Source: Chara braunii
Taxonomy: Eukaryota; Streptophyta; Charophyceae; Charales; Characeae
Assembly (NCBI GenBank): GCA_003427395.1
Contig: BFEA01000035.1
Span: 1,070,137-1,126,520 of the forward strand
Reading direction: 5' to 3'
Length of the DNA: 56,384 nt
Shown here: positions 33,111 through 45,238 of the stretch, piece after piece
Layout: each line of letters opens with the position of its first letter
How positions within the stretch are numbered: the first letter of the stretch is position 1
Position numbers and translations under genes: made by a program
Notes under the pieces: model-generated
Told to the model about the DNA's origin: nothing
What the model saw: the letters and a program-made list of their open reading frames with translations, nothing else
Database searches by the model: none

Positions 33111-36100
33111 TGTCGCTCGCGGCGGTCCCGCACCCCGCTGGGAGCGCTGAACCTCACGATGGTGTCACGCAGGATTTATTTCTGAAAAAAATAAGCAGTC
33201 ACCACTCCGACCGTGTGCGCAGGCTATACCTCTCACGACACCCTACGACAGGTCGGGGTGTCGCGGGGTACAACGTACTTCTATCCAAGGGGCTGTCACC
33301 ACCCTTAGGTAGGCGTATCCCTGCTGAGCTACCGACCCACATGCGAAGGTTTTTACTTGCCTTTGTAGAGGTAGATTGGCCAATGGCGTTTTCTTGATCG
33401 TCACAACATAGAAATGTGGTATGCGCGGTAATACGCCTGAGACTGAACCGTCAGTCAAGTCAGTTTCCGGATATGTTCTCCCTATCCTAGACTTCTAGAT
33501 ATTCAGGCCGAACCTTTAGAAAACTGTCTATTTCCGCTTCTGAGTCTGAAACAGATTATTCTCTTGACCAAAGCGAACAGGGTATCAATCAAATCACCTT
33601 GCTACCAATGTCATTCTATCTCTCTTAACAGGTTATGACTTAACTGAGCATCAGATGATATAGAAGTTAAGTAGGACAGATAATGAATATGAGAGTATTA
33701 CCGCCGAGAACCCTTCTCACTTTCACAAGTGATGTGTGTCCGATACTCTTCAACAGATCAGGTCCAGTTCAATCCAAAATCACGGACAAAACAAACCTGC
33801 ACAGAATAATGCAAAGACAATTCATATGCCATGCACTAACGGTGTCAACCATCAACCACCGACCTTGTCCCTCACTTCCCAAACCATGTATGACAACTCT
33901 ATTTTTTCATAAGACTTAAGCCCAACCCCCGCACTTTTCGTCAAAGGACCCTTGAGAGTGACTAGGACCATTCAGGCAATGACCACAAGTGACAGTTTTA
34001 CTGACCACAAGGTTTAACTTTAGATGTGGGTATCAAGTCAAGGGGGAAAAGTTGAATCGGTAACAACCGACCTGTTATCAAAAGATAACAAAAAATTGGG
34101 TCCTTTTTTGTAGAACCTCTTCCTTTAAATGCAGTAGATCAAATAGGGACCTGCACACACACAGGTCAACAAAGATTCAACACCGCTACTCGATTTCCCT
34201 CATTTTGATATCTAAGGGTCAAACCCTTAGATCTGGACTGTGAGCTCTAGGATGGACATCCCAAAGTCGAATCCCTAGCTTCTACTCTTACAACCCTACC
34301 CTAAGTCGTCTGTCCCCTTCTCCTTTCATTCAAAGAGTTTCATGCCTATGTCCTACGTCGTCTTAGGGAAACTCATATTTCCCCTACTCTCAGTCTTTGC
34401 ATTTTCTAACTTTAGACATAAGTACACCCTTTGGTGCTTATGAAATAGAGTTTTAACTCATTTGCTGTTGTGGCCTTCTACTCGAAAGTCATGAACGGAC
34501 ACGGACCTCGCGGTAGTTTTTATTCTACTGGTATTCTTTTTTCCGTGGTTCTAACTCCTTTCTTTGTTTCTTTTCCAAGTCTGAGAGACCTTGCTCCAAC
34601 ATGAGCATTTTTATTTCCTCCTTCAATTTATCCTGAAATACTCAAGTAGTAGATCGAATCAGACATGAATCTTCTGCTACTTGGTCAATACTAAACAATC
34701 TGTTAATCAAACAGGCAGCCGAGTAAATCACACATGATTACTCGACTCCCTTCCAGTCCCGCTCAATGCAAGCGCAAAAGGTTAGTAACAACAATGTACA
34801 TGATCTGTTCCGAGTAGCCGGATAACTCACACAGGAGTATCCCTCTTGAAACAAATAGTTGAGGCTCCTACCGAGGCACCCTACTACTTGCTTTAGGTAT
34901 CACTCAGAAAGACCCAAATTTCAATCCCCTCCCTGAGGTTAGTAATGGTCTGAGTGAATAATAGGCGACCCGCACAAGAGGCCCCAACTATCATGTGACC
35001 AAATTGTCCGATCAACTTCGTGAGTGCAACAAGACGATCCTCACAAGGACATCTTATTGTTATTCCGAAGCCAACCGATCCCACCTCGTTGGTTAGTACA
35101 GAATCAAGCAAGTAATAGGATGACTCTAACAAGGGCCCCCCTACTGCTTCCTTGGGTAATGAGTAGTCCATGTCTTAAACAAGTGATAGGATGGCTTCTA
35201 CAGAAGCCTTCCTACTACCCGTTTGGTGTTTGGACTGTCTGAGAGTAAGTAAGTTTGTAAGAAAAGAGAAGCAACGTGGTTTACTACTCCCTGCAGATCG
35301 TCAGTCAGTCCTGGACTCAAGTGTGTGAATAGGATGACCCTCCTTGGAGCCCCCTACTACACCTTGAATAAGTGCAAAAACCGAATCTTCCCGAGCCGTT
35401 AATTAAGAAGGGAAGTTAGTATCAAAATCCCCTCAGTTCACTTTTCACATCAAGCAGATCCTTAGTTAATCAAGGTGGTGAGGTAGCACGACAAAGGTAC
35501 CGCCACCTTCTCATTATGCCAATCGTCTGAGTCTCAAAGAGTAAGTGTCCAACCCATACATGGGTTTTCTACCGCCTTCGGAGACTGGTCCGACAGGTTA
35601 AAAGCGCGATCCTCATAAGAGCCTCCCTTTTATTATTCCTTAAATGTCAGGTATCTTTCCCCTTCACGACGACAATCGATCCGGTAGGGTAACTCAGACA
35701 TGAGTACCCCATTGTCAACTCTCAGTGAAGTTAAAGCATACACAAGTAGTATGACGGCTCACACATGAGTCTTTATTACACCACTTTGTTCTTCAAACCC
35801 AAGCAGTCTTAGGTTCCGTCTTGGTTATCTTAAGTTCCTTCCTTCCATCAAGCAGGGTTCTTACGTCAATCATATAACATTTTTCATTTTGATACACTTT
35901 AGTCCTGAAGAAAGCACAAACAGTGTATCACACAACCATACATGCAGTCCAGTATAAGTTTGTAGCTTGTAAGGGTATATGGGAAGGGAATATGCACCGC
36001 GTACCTCATGGTTCCCTGCCTCCAGAGTTCCTCCTGAACTTCGGCAGAGCTTCCGCAATCGCCCTGTTATCCGCCTCGCAATACTCATGCAATTGATTGC

Positions 36101-36381
36101 TCGGATCTTAAAATTGGTAACAACCAGGGTTAAAGCTAAGTGGAGATACATCATCAGACCCCTTATGGTCGAGGGGAGGTACCCGAGAGGATCAAGCAAA
36201 AATAAGAATGGAGGAGGATGGAGGAGGTAGGCACCATCACAAGGCGACAATGCTCTTTCCTCTCCAATGCCCCGCATTCTCCTCCTCTCTGACCCCTGTT
36301 TAACATATGAAGTCTGAAAATAGCAAATAAATAATAATAATAACAATAATAATAATAAAATATAAAAAAAATAATAATAAC

Positions 36382-36435
<54 letters not shown>

Positions 36436-37481
36436 TAAATCTCGTTAATGCCTAAAAACATCTCGCCATAGATAATTGATCAAAGAAAAGTGGAGGTCCT
36501 TTGTCGGTTTCCTACTTGACAGAACCCTCCTCCTTTTCACTTTCCTTTCTCCCTCTGCTTTTCCCCTCACTCTTCGTTTTTATTCTCCTTCTTTCACTCT
36601 GCTCCTTCTTTCCTTCCTTTCTTCCCCCCCCCCCCCCCCCCTTTTCAGTCTTCCTACTCCTTTGCTTTCCTGGCATAGCAAGCGTTCCTTTTGCGTTCGC
36701 CACACAACCTTGGTCACAACGACCCACTCGCTGTTCTACGTGCATGTTCCCAAGGACCATGTGTGTGTGCTTGCGGTCCCACCTGCCTGCAAGACTGTGC
36801 GGACGCATGCTTGCTGTCTAGCCAGCCTGCAAGACTGCGCGGGCGCGTGCTTGCTGCTCCTCATGCCTGGCTATAGCCTGCTGGTGCCCCGCTATCTGGC
36901 TGCGCCTCACGCCACTTCGTGCCTGCGTGCGGATGCGGTGACAATGCTGCTTTCTCAGTGGTCCACAGCCACTTCGTAATGTGCCAGCCTTTCGCTGCGT
37001 GAGCCCAGGGCGTGGCAAAAGGCTGCATTTCAATCACCGAGCGTGCGACAACTGTCTGAGACCCATACCAGAAAAATGTTGAGGTGAGGGCCCCTCGCGG
37101 ACATTCAGGCTTGCCTTCACTTAGAGCGGGCATGAGGCTTGCTGGCCTTCCTTCACTTAGAGCGGGCATGAAGCTTGCTGGCCATAAGTACCGTAATGCT
37201 AATAATAATAATAATAATAATAATGGATGCACCCAAGTATGCGGCTTCGCAGTACCTGGGACTCAATCCCCAAACCCGTGTATGGTGCGGTTGGACTTGT
37301 GTGATCTTAAACCCGAGATATGCACCTAAAGTTATCTGTCTTGAGGTTCTTATATATACGTGGATTGTGTAGGTTTCATTTACTTACCTATAGGATATGA
37401 ATTTTAGCATAGATCAGACCGTAGTTGCTACAACTTCGGAAGGTCAGTGTAGGTCGTAGCTACCCCAGTATCGGAGAGTCA
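33111..37481 (-). repeat. 5' LTR (about 4.37 kb) of the giant gypsy-type element
   Basis: Collinear with 2282-7547. Read on the minus strand it begins TGACTC and ends GCGACA, followed by the PBS. Homology to the left copy runs to 37484. No 5-bp target duplication is found, because an AT-rich Helitron-like element abuts at 37485. A length above 4 kb is long for an LTR and is known mainly from Ogre-type and similar giant elements. It contains internal (AAT)n tracts and a C-rich run near 36627. Confidence 0.75.
36325..36434. repeat. (AAT)n microsatellite in the right LTR
   Basis: A long AAT tract with AAC and A-run interruptions. It is expanded relative to the corresponding left-LTR site at 5561-5591. 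Confidence 0.95.
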
Positions 37482-37489
37482 TACTGGAA

Positions 37490-37503
37490 CCGCGCGAGCG
37501 CGG
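37490..37503 (-). other. Terminal GC hairpin at the Helitron 3' end
   Basis: CCGCGCGAGCGCGG is a 6-bp perfect stem with a 2-base loop, five bases from the LTR junction and standing out in AT-rich DNA. Helitrons end in a short hairpin close to the 3' terminus. Confidence 0.55.
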
Positions 37504-37770
37504 AGGCGCAGCCAGGGCATATGAGATTGTAGTTTGGGGGGCTGTATGAACGATTATGCGGAGTTGTGATTGGTAACTCTAAACAGTAGCACCTTGATGA
37601 AAATTTAAATTGAGGGCCTTGTTGTAGAGGGTTTTTAACTGTGCAAAAAGAAAAAAAGAATTTGCTAGAAGCCGATTAGATTAAATACAATTTGTTTGAG
37701 GTTGTATAGGGAATTCAAGATCGTTTTTGCATATTTTTTGAAAAGTATTTACATTCAGATGTTCAAATAG

Positions 37771-38410
37771 TTCAACGTTGCAAGTGAAATAGAGTCGTCC
37801 ATTAGGAGCTTAATGTTGCCAATGAAATAAAAAAAATTAATGGTAGTTGAAATGTAACGGGCAAAGTATCATTAGAAAAATGCAAATTTGTTTATGTTTG
37901 ATCTAAACATGAAACAGGAAGAAAGGGAAATAGGAGGAAAGAAAAAAAAAAATTTGAACATCAAGAGTATATAGTTCAACGTTGCAAGTGAAATAGATTC
38001 GTCTATTATAAGCTTAATGTTGCCCAAAAAATACAAAAAACTAATGGTAGTTGAAATGTAACGGGCAAAGTATCATTAGAAAAATGCAAATTTGTTTATG
38101 TTTGATCTAAACATGAAACAGGAAGAAAGGGAAATAGGAGGAAAGAAAAAAAAAAATTTGAACATCAAGAGTATATAGTTCAACGTTGCAAGTGAAATAG
38201 ATTCGTCTATTATAAGCTTAATGTTGCCCAAAAAATACAAAAAACTAATGGTAGTTGAAATGTAACGGGCAAAGTATCATTAGAAGTATTTAATTGAGAG
38301 TCTCAATGAACTTGAAGAAATGCAAATTTGTTTATGTTCGATCTAAACATGAAAAAGGAAAAAAAAAGAAATGAGAGGAAAGAAGAAGAAAAAAATTGAA
38401 CATCAAGGGC
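37771..38410. repeat. Tandem repeat, three units of about 204 bp
   Basis: Units beginning TTCAACGTTGCAAGTGAAATAG start at 37771, 37975 and 38179. Units 1-2 and the first part of unit 3 are nearly identical. Unit 3 has an extra segment of about 30 bases after ATCATTAGAA. Confidence 0.9.
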
Positions 38411-38742
38411 ATATTATGACTAATATTTTTTCGAAGTGTATTTAAAATGTTAGAAAATGAATATATTTGCAAATAATTTTTTTTTGAAAAGTGTTGAAAT
38501 ATTATACAAATTATAATTTACTATTTTTGTAAGGGAAGTGTGTGTTTAGTATTTTTTGAAGAAAGTATTTTGTTTTGTAAATTGATATAGAATTGATGTA
38601 CAGGAAGAGATTTTGTTAGGAGTAAGTAATGTATTTTTAAAACAACAAAAGGAAAATTTTTTACAATTTTTTAGATATTTTTGAAAACAATGTTAGGAGT
38701 TCTATATTATTGATTAAAAAATTTATATGAGTAATTGATTTT

Positions 38743-39278
38743 TTATTTGTTTTGATGAATAGAAATAGAAGGCGTATTTGGTCGAAGTGGTAATCTATGG
38801 ATTGGAAGAGGTTGTGGTATCATGTGTTGGAAATCAACATCGAATGTTAGTCCGGGAAGTTCTAATAATTTGTAGTGATTAAAAGTGTAGTGGAATGTCA
38901 TAGTTGTTCCTATTAGTGGAATGTCATAGTTGTCATTGTAATCATAGACTGCAACTAATCGTAGCAATGGAATTATATCTTTGTATATATCTATATATTT
39001 TGAACTAAGTGTTGTATGGATGTCCTTGATAGTCTCTTGTTGATCTATATTAGCCAAATACAACGTAGCTATGTGTTGTCGTCCTCTATGCCATCTGCGA
39101 TGATATACTAGAAGTCCAGTTTCCACAATTGACAATGGCTGATACATAGGAAGAAATTAAAGGTATTGTTCGAGGTCCATCGTTCTCGTGTGATGTATGC
39201 ATCTTCCATGTTGTGTTCCGGACTCCATGTAGTCGCTTGATCTTGATGGTCTTTTTGAAGTTGTATTTGACCTGCCAT
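38743..39278 (-). pseudogene. Helitron-associated ORF E (unknown), one frameshift
   Basis: An ATG at 39278 (MAGQIQLQKDHQDQATTW) opens a frame that leads, through a frame change near 39150, into MYQPLSIVETGLLVYHRRW. The main frame (39147-38743) continues with LLRLVAVYDYNDNYDIPLIG and ends with a proline-rich tail. Not recognised. It lies last in the Helitron cargo series. Confidence 0.45.
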
Positions 39279-39385
39279 GAAATACAACAAAAGAAGTTGA
39301 GTTATTTTATAGTTATAATATAAGGAAAAAATTATAAAATTGTATATAATATGTTTATACAAAAGCGAGGAAATGATGGTTTGTA

Positions 39386-39742
39386 TTATAGTGTTATGAT
39401 TTGATTCAGAATATATGTAAAAGCAAATGATGCATTGGAAGCTATAAAGGATGTAGAAATGAATCTGTGATGAGTAGTATTAGTTAATAAAATTCTAGTT
39501 CCGGGATGAGGAACATCAAGAGTACAAATGATGTCGTTGATAATTGCGATACGAAGATTTTGAGAATTTGTTGGTAATGGTATCATATCTGCTAGGAAGA
39601 TATATAAAAAAATAGCAGTTGTAGAGTGATAAGCAAGATGAGATAATACAATGCCTTCTTCATTGATTTCTATTGTATGATGAAAATTAGATTGTTCTAA
39701 TTGTGTGCGAAGATTATCGAAAGATTGGTGAGTGATTGCCAT
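39386..39742 (-). CDS. Helitron-associated ORF D (unknown)
   Basis: An uninterrupted frame. I prefer the internal ATG at 39742 (MAITHQSFDNLRTQLEQSNF), giving about 118 residues. There is a hydrophobic stretch in the middle (TTAIFLYIFLADMIPLP) and no recognised domain. It is the only cargo frame in the Helitron without a stop or shift. Confidence 0.45.
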   Translation of the reverse strand: MAITHQSFDNLRTQLEQSNFHHTIEINEEGIVLSHLAYHSTTAIFLYIFLADMIPLPTNSQNLRIAIINDIICTLDVPHPGTRILLTNTTHHRFISTSFIASNASFAFTYILNQIITL

Positions 39743-40241
39743 AATATATAAGTATTGAATAGAAACAACCAACTGGAGAAAAAGTAAACAACATGGAGAA
39801 ACAGAAATTAGATGTAAGTATCATTATGGAGAAAAATGATTATACAAAACAAATTTTTAGAAGTATGAGTTTCAAGCATGAAAAGTTGAAAAAAATATTT
39901 TATATCAACGTTGCAAATTGATTTTTTTTTTTATGTTTTAGTTAGTATTAATTATTATTAAAGAAAAATGAGATTTACAAATATGTAATTTTTAGCAATG
40001 GTTTAATTTTATTTATTATTTTTGTGGAATTTGGGAATTAGTATAGGAAAATAAAAATGTAATGAATGATTGAAATATTATGTATATAGTAATTGAAAGT
40101 AAGTGTTTATAATGGTAGTGAACGATATAAAGAAATTATAATTGAATGTAATTAATATTATGAAGAAGAATAATGATATAAGCTTTTGAAAAGAAAAATA
40201 AATAAGGTTTTATTTGATTTTGATATTTCTTACCTTATAGT

Positions 40242-41351
40242 TTACGTTGCTGTATCTCGATCTTGTTGAGGATTCGAAGTAGTCGTTGATGACGTATTCG
40301 CAGAAGTATGATGATCATTTGGTGCTGATTGTACATTATCGGGCGCAATTCTGTGTGACGGAGGAGGCTCCATCGATCTCTTGTTGGCATTGAAACATGA
40401 ATATTGTTGCTCATTCCATATATGAATTATGTGGCCCGTAGTACGATTGAATTGTCGAATAGGTCGAGGAGGAAAATAAGAATATGCAGTTGGATATCGT
40501 ACAATATGATTGAGTATGTAATAGAACCACGGACCAGGGCCCCAGAGAAACCATTGTGCAAGAAAAGCAGGATTTTCAGGTGTATTTTGGAAAAAACAAA
40601 TAGTAAGTGTTCGGAAAGATTAACAAGTTGTGTTAATATATAAGAATCATATGTATGGTTGATGATGAAAAGTCGAGGTGAAGTTGCTCTGTAACGAGCT
40701 AGTTCTCTCGATACTGAAGTGACAAATGTACAAAGTGTGAGCGTGAAGGCATAGAAAGATATTATAAAGTTAATTAGATTTGCTCTGATGTAAATTTTCG
40801 TTTAATTCTTGTGTTGCACTAAAGGACAGAGAATGTAAAGGAGTGTTGTGAAATGTAATTAATGAAAGAAGAACGAATGAAAAAAATGAATGTGAGATTA
40901 TGCGCATAGCAATGCTGATGTCAATGATGCAAAATGTTCTTTGGTCAGATTGAAAAGTGATTAGTGCAGAGTGGCGCAAAAAGTGAAAGAGTTGTGTACT
41001 ATTTGGTGGGGTTTGATAAGATGAGTGATATGCGTATTGTGCTCTTGTAACTTCAATAGGGTTATAGTGACAAACAAAAATAGATAATGGTGTCAAAGTT
41101 GAACGAAAAGGATCGATAACGAAAAAATCGTCAAGGGTTTGTGCGATATTAGGATTGGGAATGTTACAATAATGTGCGCGACTGTATGCAATTCGAAATC
41201 CGTCTAATGTATGTTCTAGTGGAATTAATGTATTTGGTGGACGAACAGCAGAAGGTGGGTAGTAGTTGCGAAGGACCGGATCAAATATATGTGTATCGGT
41301 TGATCGATGAAATCGAATATGTGTATGTCCGGCACTTGATGAAGCATCCAT
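40242..41351 (-). pseudogene. Unknown Helitron-associated protein, copy A2
   Basis: Starts MDASSSAGHTHIRFHRS at 41351. Conserved blocks in order: FDPVLRNYYP, DDFFVIDPFRS, HYNPIEVTRAQYAYHS, SFVLLSLITFHN, and, after a frame change near 40790, FYAFTLTLCTFV, ARYR and INHTYDS. After a second change near 40580 comes NPAFLAQWFLWGPGPWFYYI. The same blocks occur in copy A1 at 51187-50183. The full protein would be about 350-370 residues with a few hydrophobic stretches. I recognise no family. Two frameshifts make this copy defective. Confidence 0.65.
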
Positions 41352-41620
41352 TTTATTGACAATGTTCTTCAAGTCAAATTGTTTCTGTTTGTTTGAAAAA
41401 CACAAGAAACAAACAATCTAATGTATGAATTAGAAAATTTCGATTTTTTTTTTTTGATTAAGTATATTATTGGAAGTGTAATATGTTTTTTGTTTGAGAT
41501 AGTAGTTTGAAGAACGTTTTGTTTTTTGTTTAAATTTTATAAATGGAATATTTGATTTTAGAACGATGAACTGAATTAAAAATAGTTAGTAAAATGTAAA
41601 TATGAAGTTACATGAGGCAT

Positions 41621-42564
41621 TTATTGACAGTTGTATGGAGGAGGAATGAGGAAGATATTATGTGGGTGTGAAATTATTGATTTGAGTATGTTTGTAGAGA
41701 GTTCGTCATGTAAAAATGATCGATAAAATGGTATATTTAATTGATTAAAAACTGTAATATGAGAAAAGGGTGGTGTTAAAAGCAAATGACATGCGATTGT
41801 TAATATAAAAATTTCACAGTCATTAGAATTGGTTTGTTGTCGACCGTGAATATTATTTTGAGGTGCGGTGGTCATTGTAGAAATGATATTTTTTCGATGT
41901 TGAAACCAAATACGTATATTTTCGAAAAAAGAAGTGTTTGAAAAATGTAAACTGTCGTAAAAATAAAGTATACGATTTTTAATGTCAATATAGCCAAGTG
42001 CATAATGATTACCATGTAAATGCAGAGGAATAAAAAAATGATCGTATATTTCTAATGTGCGTAATCGGTAATGTGAATTAATGTGACGATTTGTGAAAGT
42101 ATGATTATGATGTGCTATACCTGCAGAATACATAAAAATATTTGTTGTGAATACAGAAGGAAATGTTTCCATTATCAGGTTCATGTAATCATTGATAGGT
42201 GTATGCGAAAGTCAAGATGTATGATGTATTGTATGATACTTAGATTGTGAAGATAGTTGAGTATTAATTGAAGGTGGATTCTATAATGTAATAGGAATAT
42301 GAGAATGAATTGAAGGTAGTGGATTAATATTTAAAAAAGAAAAATTGTTTAATGTTGTTGATGGTGATATATGTATTTTACGTTGAAGATGATTTTATGA
42401 AATATGTTTGTTTCATGATTCGTGAAGCGTATGAGAATGAATATTAAAAAGGTTGCTATAAGTAGAGGTTGATGAATTATTTGATTTAAAATTATGTAGA
42501 GAAAGAAGTTTTTCGGCTAAAGTTTCAAGTCGTCTGTGTTCATTGAGGATAGCAATAGTGTGAA
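41621..42564 (-). pseudogene. Ulp1/C48 protease domain following the helicase
   Basis: The open part (42184-41621) has the C48 catalytic order: HGNHYALGYIDIKNR (His), ILYFYDSLHFS (Asp), then QQTNSNDCEIFILTIACHL (Gln and Cys). Only the Gly after the usual DCG is replaced by Glu. Upstream the same frame continues toward the helicase end (HRRLETLAEKLLSLHNFKS), interrupted by stops of all three kinds but no further shift. The Ulp1 domain may therefore be the C-terminus of the Rep-helicase protein rather than a separate gene. C48 enzymes cleave SUMO-like proteins, so the domain could counter host modification or process the large transposase. Those roles are speculation. Confidence 0.75.
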
Positions 42565-43990
42565 CAAATTTCTTTAGTTAATGGTTTTATAGTAAATAAA
42601 GCATATTTGTTTGTAACATGAGAAATTATGATATAACCTTGTTGGGGAACATTACGTTTAGGTTTTTTTTCTTCACAATATGTTTTGCATTCAACGACAA
42701 ATAAACAATATGATGTTTCTCCTTGGATTTTATAAATTGTAGAAACTATTACAGAAATAAAGGGGAATTCCAAAGGACGTAGAGTGCATGTTCTTTGAAG
42801 CATATAGCGTGAAGTAAGAAGTTCGATTGTAAAAGATTTATGAAATCGTTGTCTGGAAATAGGATATATATATTTTTGGTAGATTATTAAAAATAAAAAA
42901 TGAAAGTTGTTCAAACGAAGATTGATTTGGAATATGAATACAAGCTAAATCAGGTGGACAACTTGGAATTAATACATGTATATCGGAGATTTTATCATGA
43001 AAGGTAGAAAATGTTGTATCGGATGAGAATTGTGATGAATGGAGAATTCTGAATGTTCTATTTGCAATTCCTCGAGGAGGATCAATGTTTTGTGTGAAAA
43101 TAATTAACATACCTGGTAGAAGATCGAGAAAGGGTGCAAATTTACCTAATTTATTATCTGGAAATGACATTATATATGCAATATCATGTTTATTTAGTTT
43201 TTGTAAGGCATTTTTTTAATTAGCAATAATACGAATTGGATAATGATTATTTTGAAGTTGTTTGCATAATGTGCGTGTATAAGTATGTATAAGGTTGATA
43301 CGATTATCGTTGTCAGGTGCAACAAATATAGGATGTGAATTTTTTGGTAAATTTATTGACTGTATTAATGAATTTTGTTTTGCTTCGATAATTAATCTAC
43401 TATTAATTATGTTGATAAATTCGTCAGTGTTAATTCCGAATCTAGCATTTTTGCAATGTATTCCCCATTCAGGATCCGTTTTAAATCGTATCGAATCTAT
43501 TAATATTATAATAACAATAAATAATCTCCATAATTTGAACGCTTCGTGGTCGGAAGATGTATGGGCAAAATTTAGACATGGTTCATAGAAAATTGGTGTG
43601 CCTTTTACTGGTGGCATTTGAAAAATATCACCAGATGCAAGTATATGAATTCCACCAAAAGGAATATCTAGTTCTCGTATATCACGTAATGCCATGTCTA
43701 AACGAAGAAAATCGTTTTTGCTCATCATGCTAAATTCGTCAATAATAAGTATTGCTAATTCATGTGTAAATCCTAGTATGCCTTTTAATTGTGTTTTTCA
43801 TCGATCGAAATAACGATATTTTATAAGATAATGCATTCCCAACCAACTATGAAATGTTATACCCGAGATTCCAGCTGCTGCTTTTCCTGTCATTGCAGTT
43901 TTTGTGACGATTTTACGATGTTACCATTTGTCAGCAAATGTTTGAATGGCGAAAATAATATGAGATTTGCCAGTGTCACCTTCGCTATAA
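42540..43990 (-). pseudogene. Pif1-type helicase domain of the Helitron transposase
   Basis: Motifs in order on the minus strand: Walker A GDTGKS (43980-43963), then TAMTGKAAAGI with TFHSWLGM. Walker B follows as LIIDEFSMMS, then motif III SGDIFQMPPVKG. In the next frames come LPGMLIIFTQNID with GIANRTF, then STIYKIQGETS (motif V) and QGYIIISHVTNKYALF (motif VI). This is the SF1B Pif1 helicase of Helitrons, which unwinds DNA for rolling-circle transposition. In-frame TAA (43921-43923) and TGA (43798-43800) lie between Walker A and Walker B. A frameshift follows near 43190 and another lies between 42914 and 42838. Confidence 0.85.
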
Positions 43991-44290
43991 GAAACATAAG
44001 AAGTTGTTGGTCTTTTGTAGTTTTTGATAGAATTTCTAATGACATTGTGTTATTTGTATTTTTATTAGATATTTGTAGTAACCAAGTATTTAAAAAGATT
44101 GAGCAAGTAAAACAAAAATTAAATGTTGTTTTTCATTTAATGAGAAATGTTATGAAACTTCAGAAATTGTAGGACAATTAGATATAGAGAAACTTGATGG
44201 TTTAGAGTTAGGTGTTTGTATACATTTTTGTGGTTGAAATGCATCTGTAATTAACTGTACACGAGTGAGTAAGGGGATAGTATTCCAATT

Positions 44291-45190
44291 TCAAATTAAA
44301 TTTGGTATTTCAGATACATTAGATGATTTTGTTTTTGTCCATGCCAAAGCCATATCAATATCTAAAATTTTTTGTTCTGTATAAGTTTGTGTTGGAAATT
44401 GAGATAAATTATGTAATGTATTATATGTTTTTAAGGTTTGATTGATAGATGGTGTCATTAATTTCGAAATTTGATTTGAAATATTTTGCGTTTTTATTGA
44501 TTGAAAATCACTCATTGGAATGTAATCGTTCATATCTTTATTGTCTTCATTTGATGTATTATATGATATATTATCATTTAATGTATTAAAAAAAAGAAAA
44601 TCATTTTCTGTTGACTGTTCTGAAGAAGAATCCGAATCGTCGTCGTTATTTTCGTATTCTGCATATTGAGTTGGTCGATTTTTTTGAATTTCGTTTGCAC
44701 GGTTGTGCGCAATATGATAATCTTGCATCTGTAAATATATGTTATGAACAAATATCGACATTTTTTCATAAAAAGAGATGAATTCGTCATGCCAATTTTG
44801 ATCATTTTGTATTAAATCAGATAATTTGCGAAATGGTTTGAATAACAAAAGGAAAATTTGAGCATGTCGTATTTTATTTTCTTCATTTGTGCAAGTTTCT
44901 AAATAAGGAGTACGCATAGAATAAGGAATAACTAGTATACATGGATATTTGTATTTATTTAAACATTTTTGTTTATATAACGGATGATTGGGCAATAAAT
45001 CTTCTTTTGTTTCCGATAAAGAAGATTTATTGTGTCGATAAAATTGCTTGACAAATTCATACAAACATACATTTGTAAGCGAATTTGGATGATAAATGTA
45101 ATCTTCTGAGGTATGAGAAAGAATGTATGTTTTATTTATTTTTTCTAAAGAACATATAGTTTCTTTGTCATTAAGTATTTGTTTTAACAT
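44291..45190 (-). pseudogene. Helitron Rep-helicase linker region
   Basis: A 299-residue open frame. It has CLYEFVKQFYRHNKSS, PCILVIPYSMRTPY and AQIFLLLFKPFRKLSDLIQN, matching the LFKPWR-type block that sits between the Rep and Pif1 domains in Helitron proteins. An acidic, Asn/Ser-rich stretch follows. It is in the same frame as the Rep domain upstream, separated by a single TAA at 45239-45241 plus a short open stretch. Confidence 0.75.
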
Positions 45191-45238
45191 ATTATGTAAA
45201 GGAATCGTTTTATATGTATGACCTTGATAAGCACAAGA

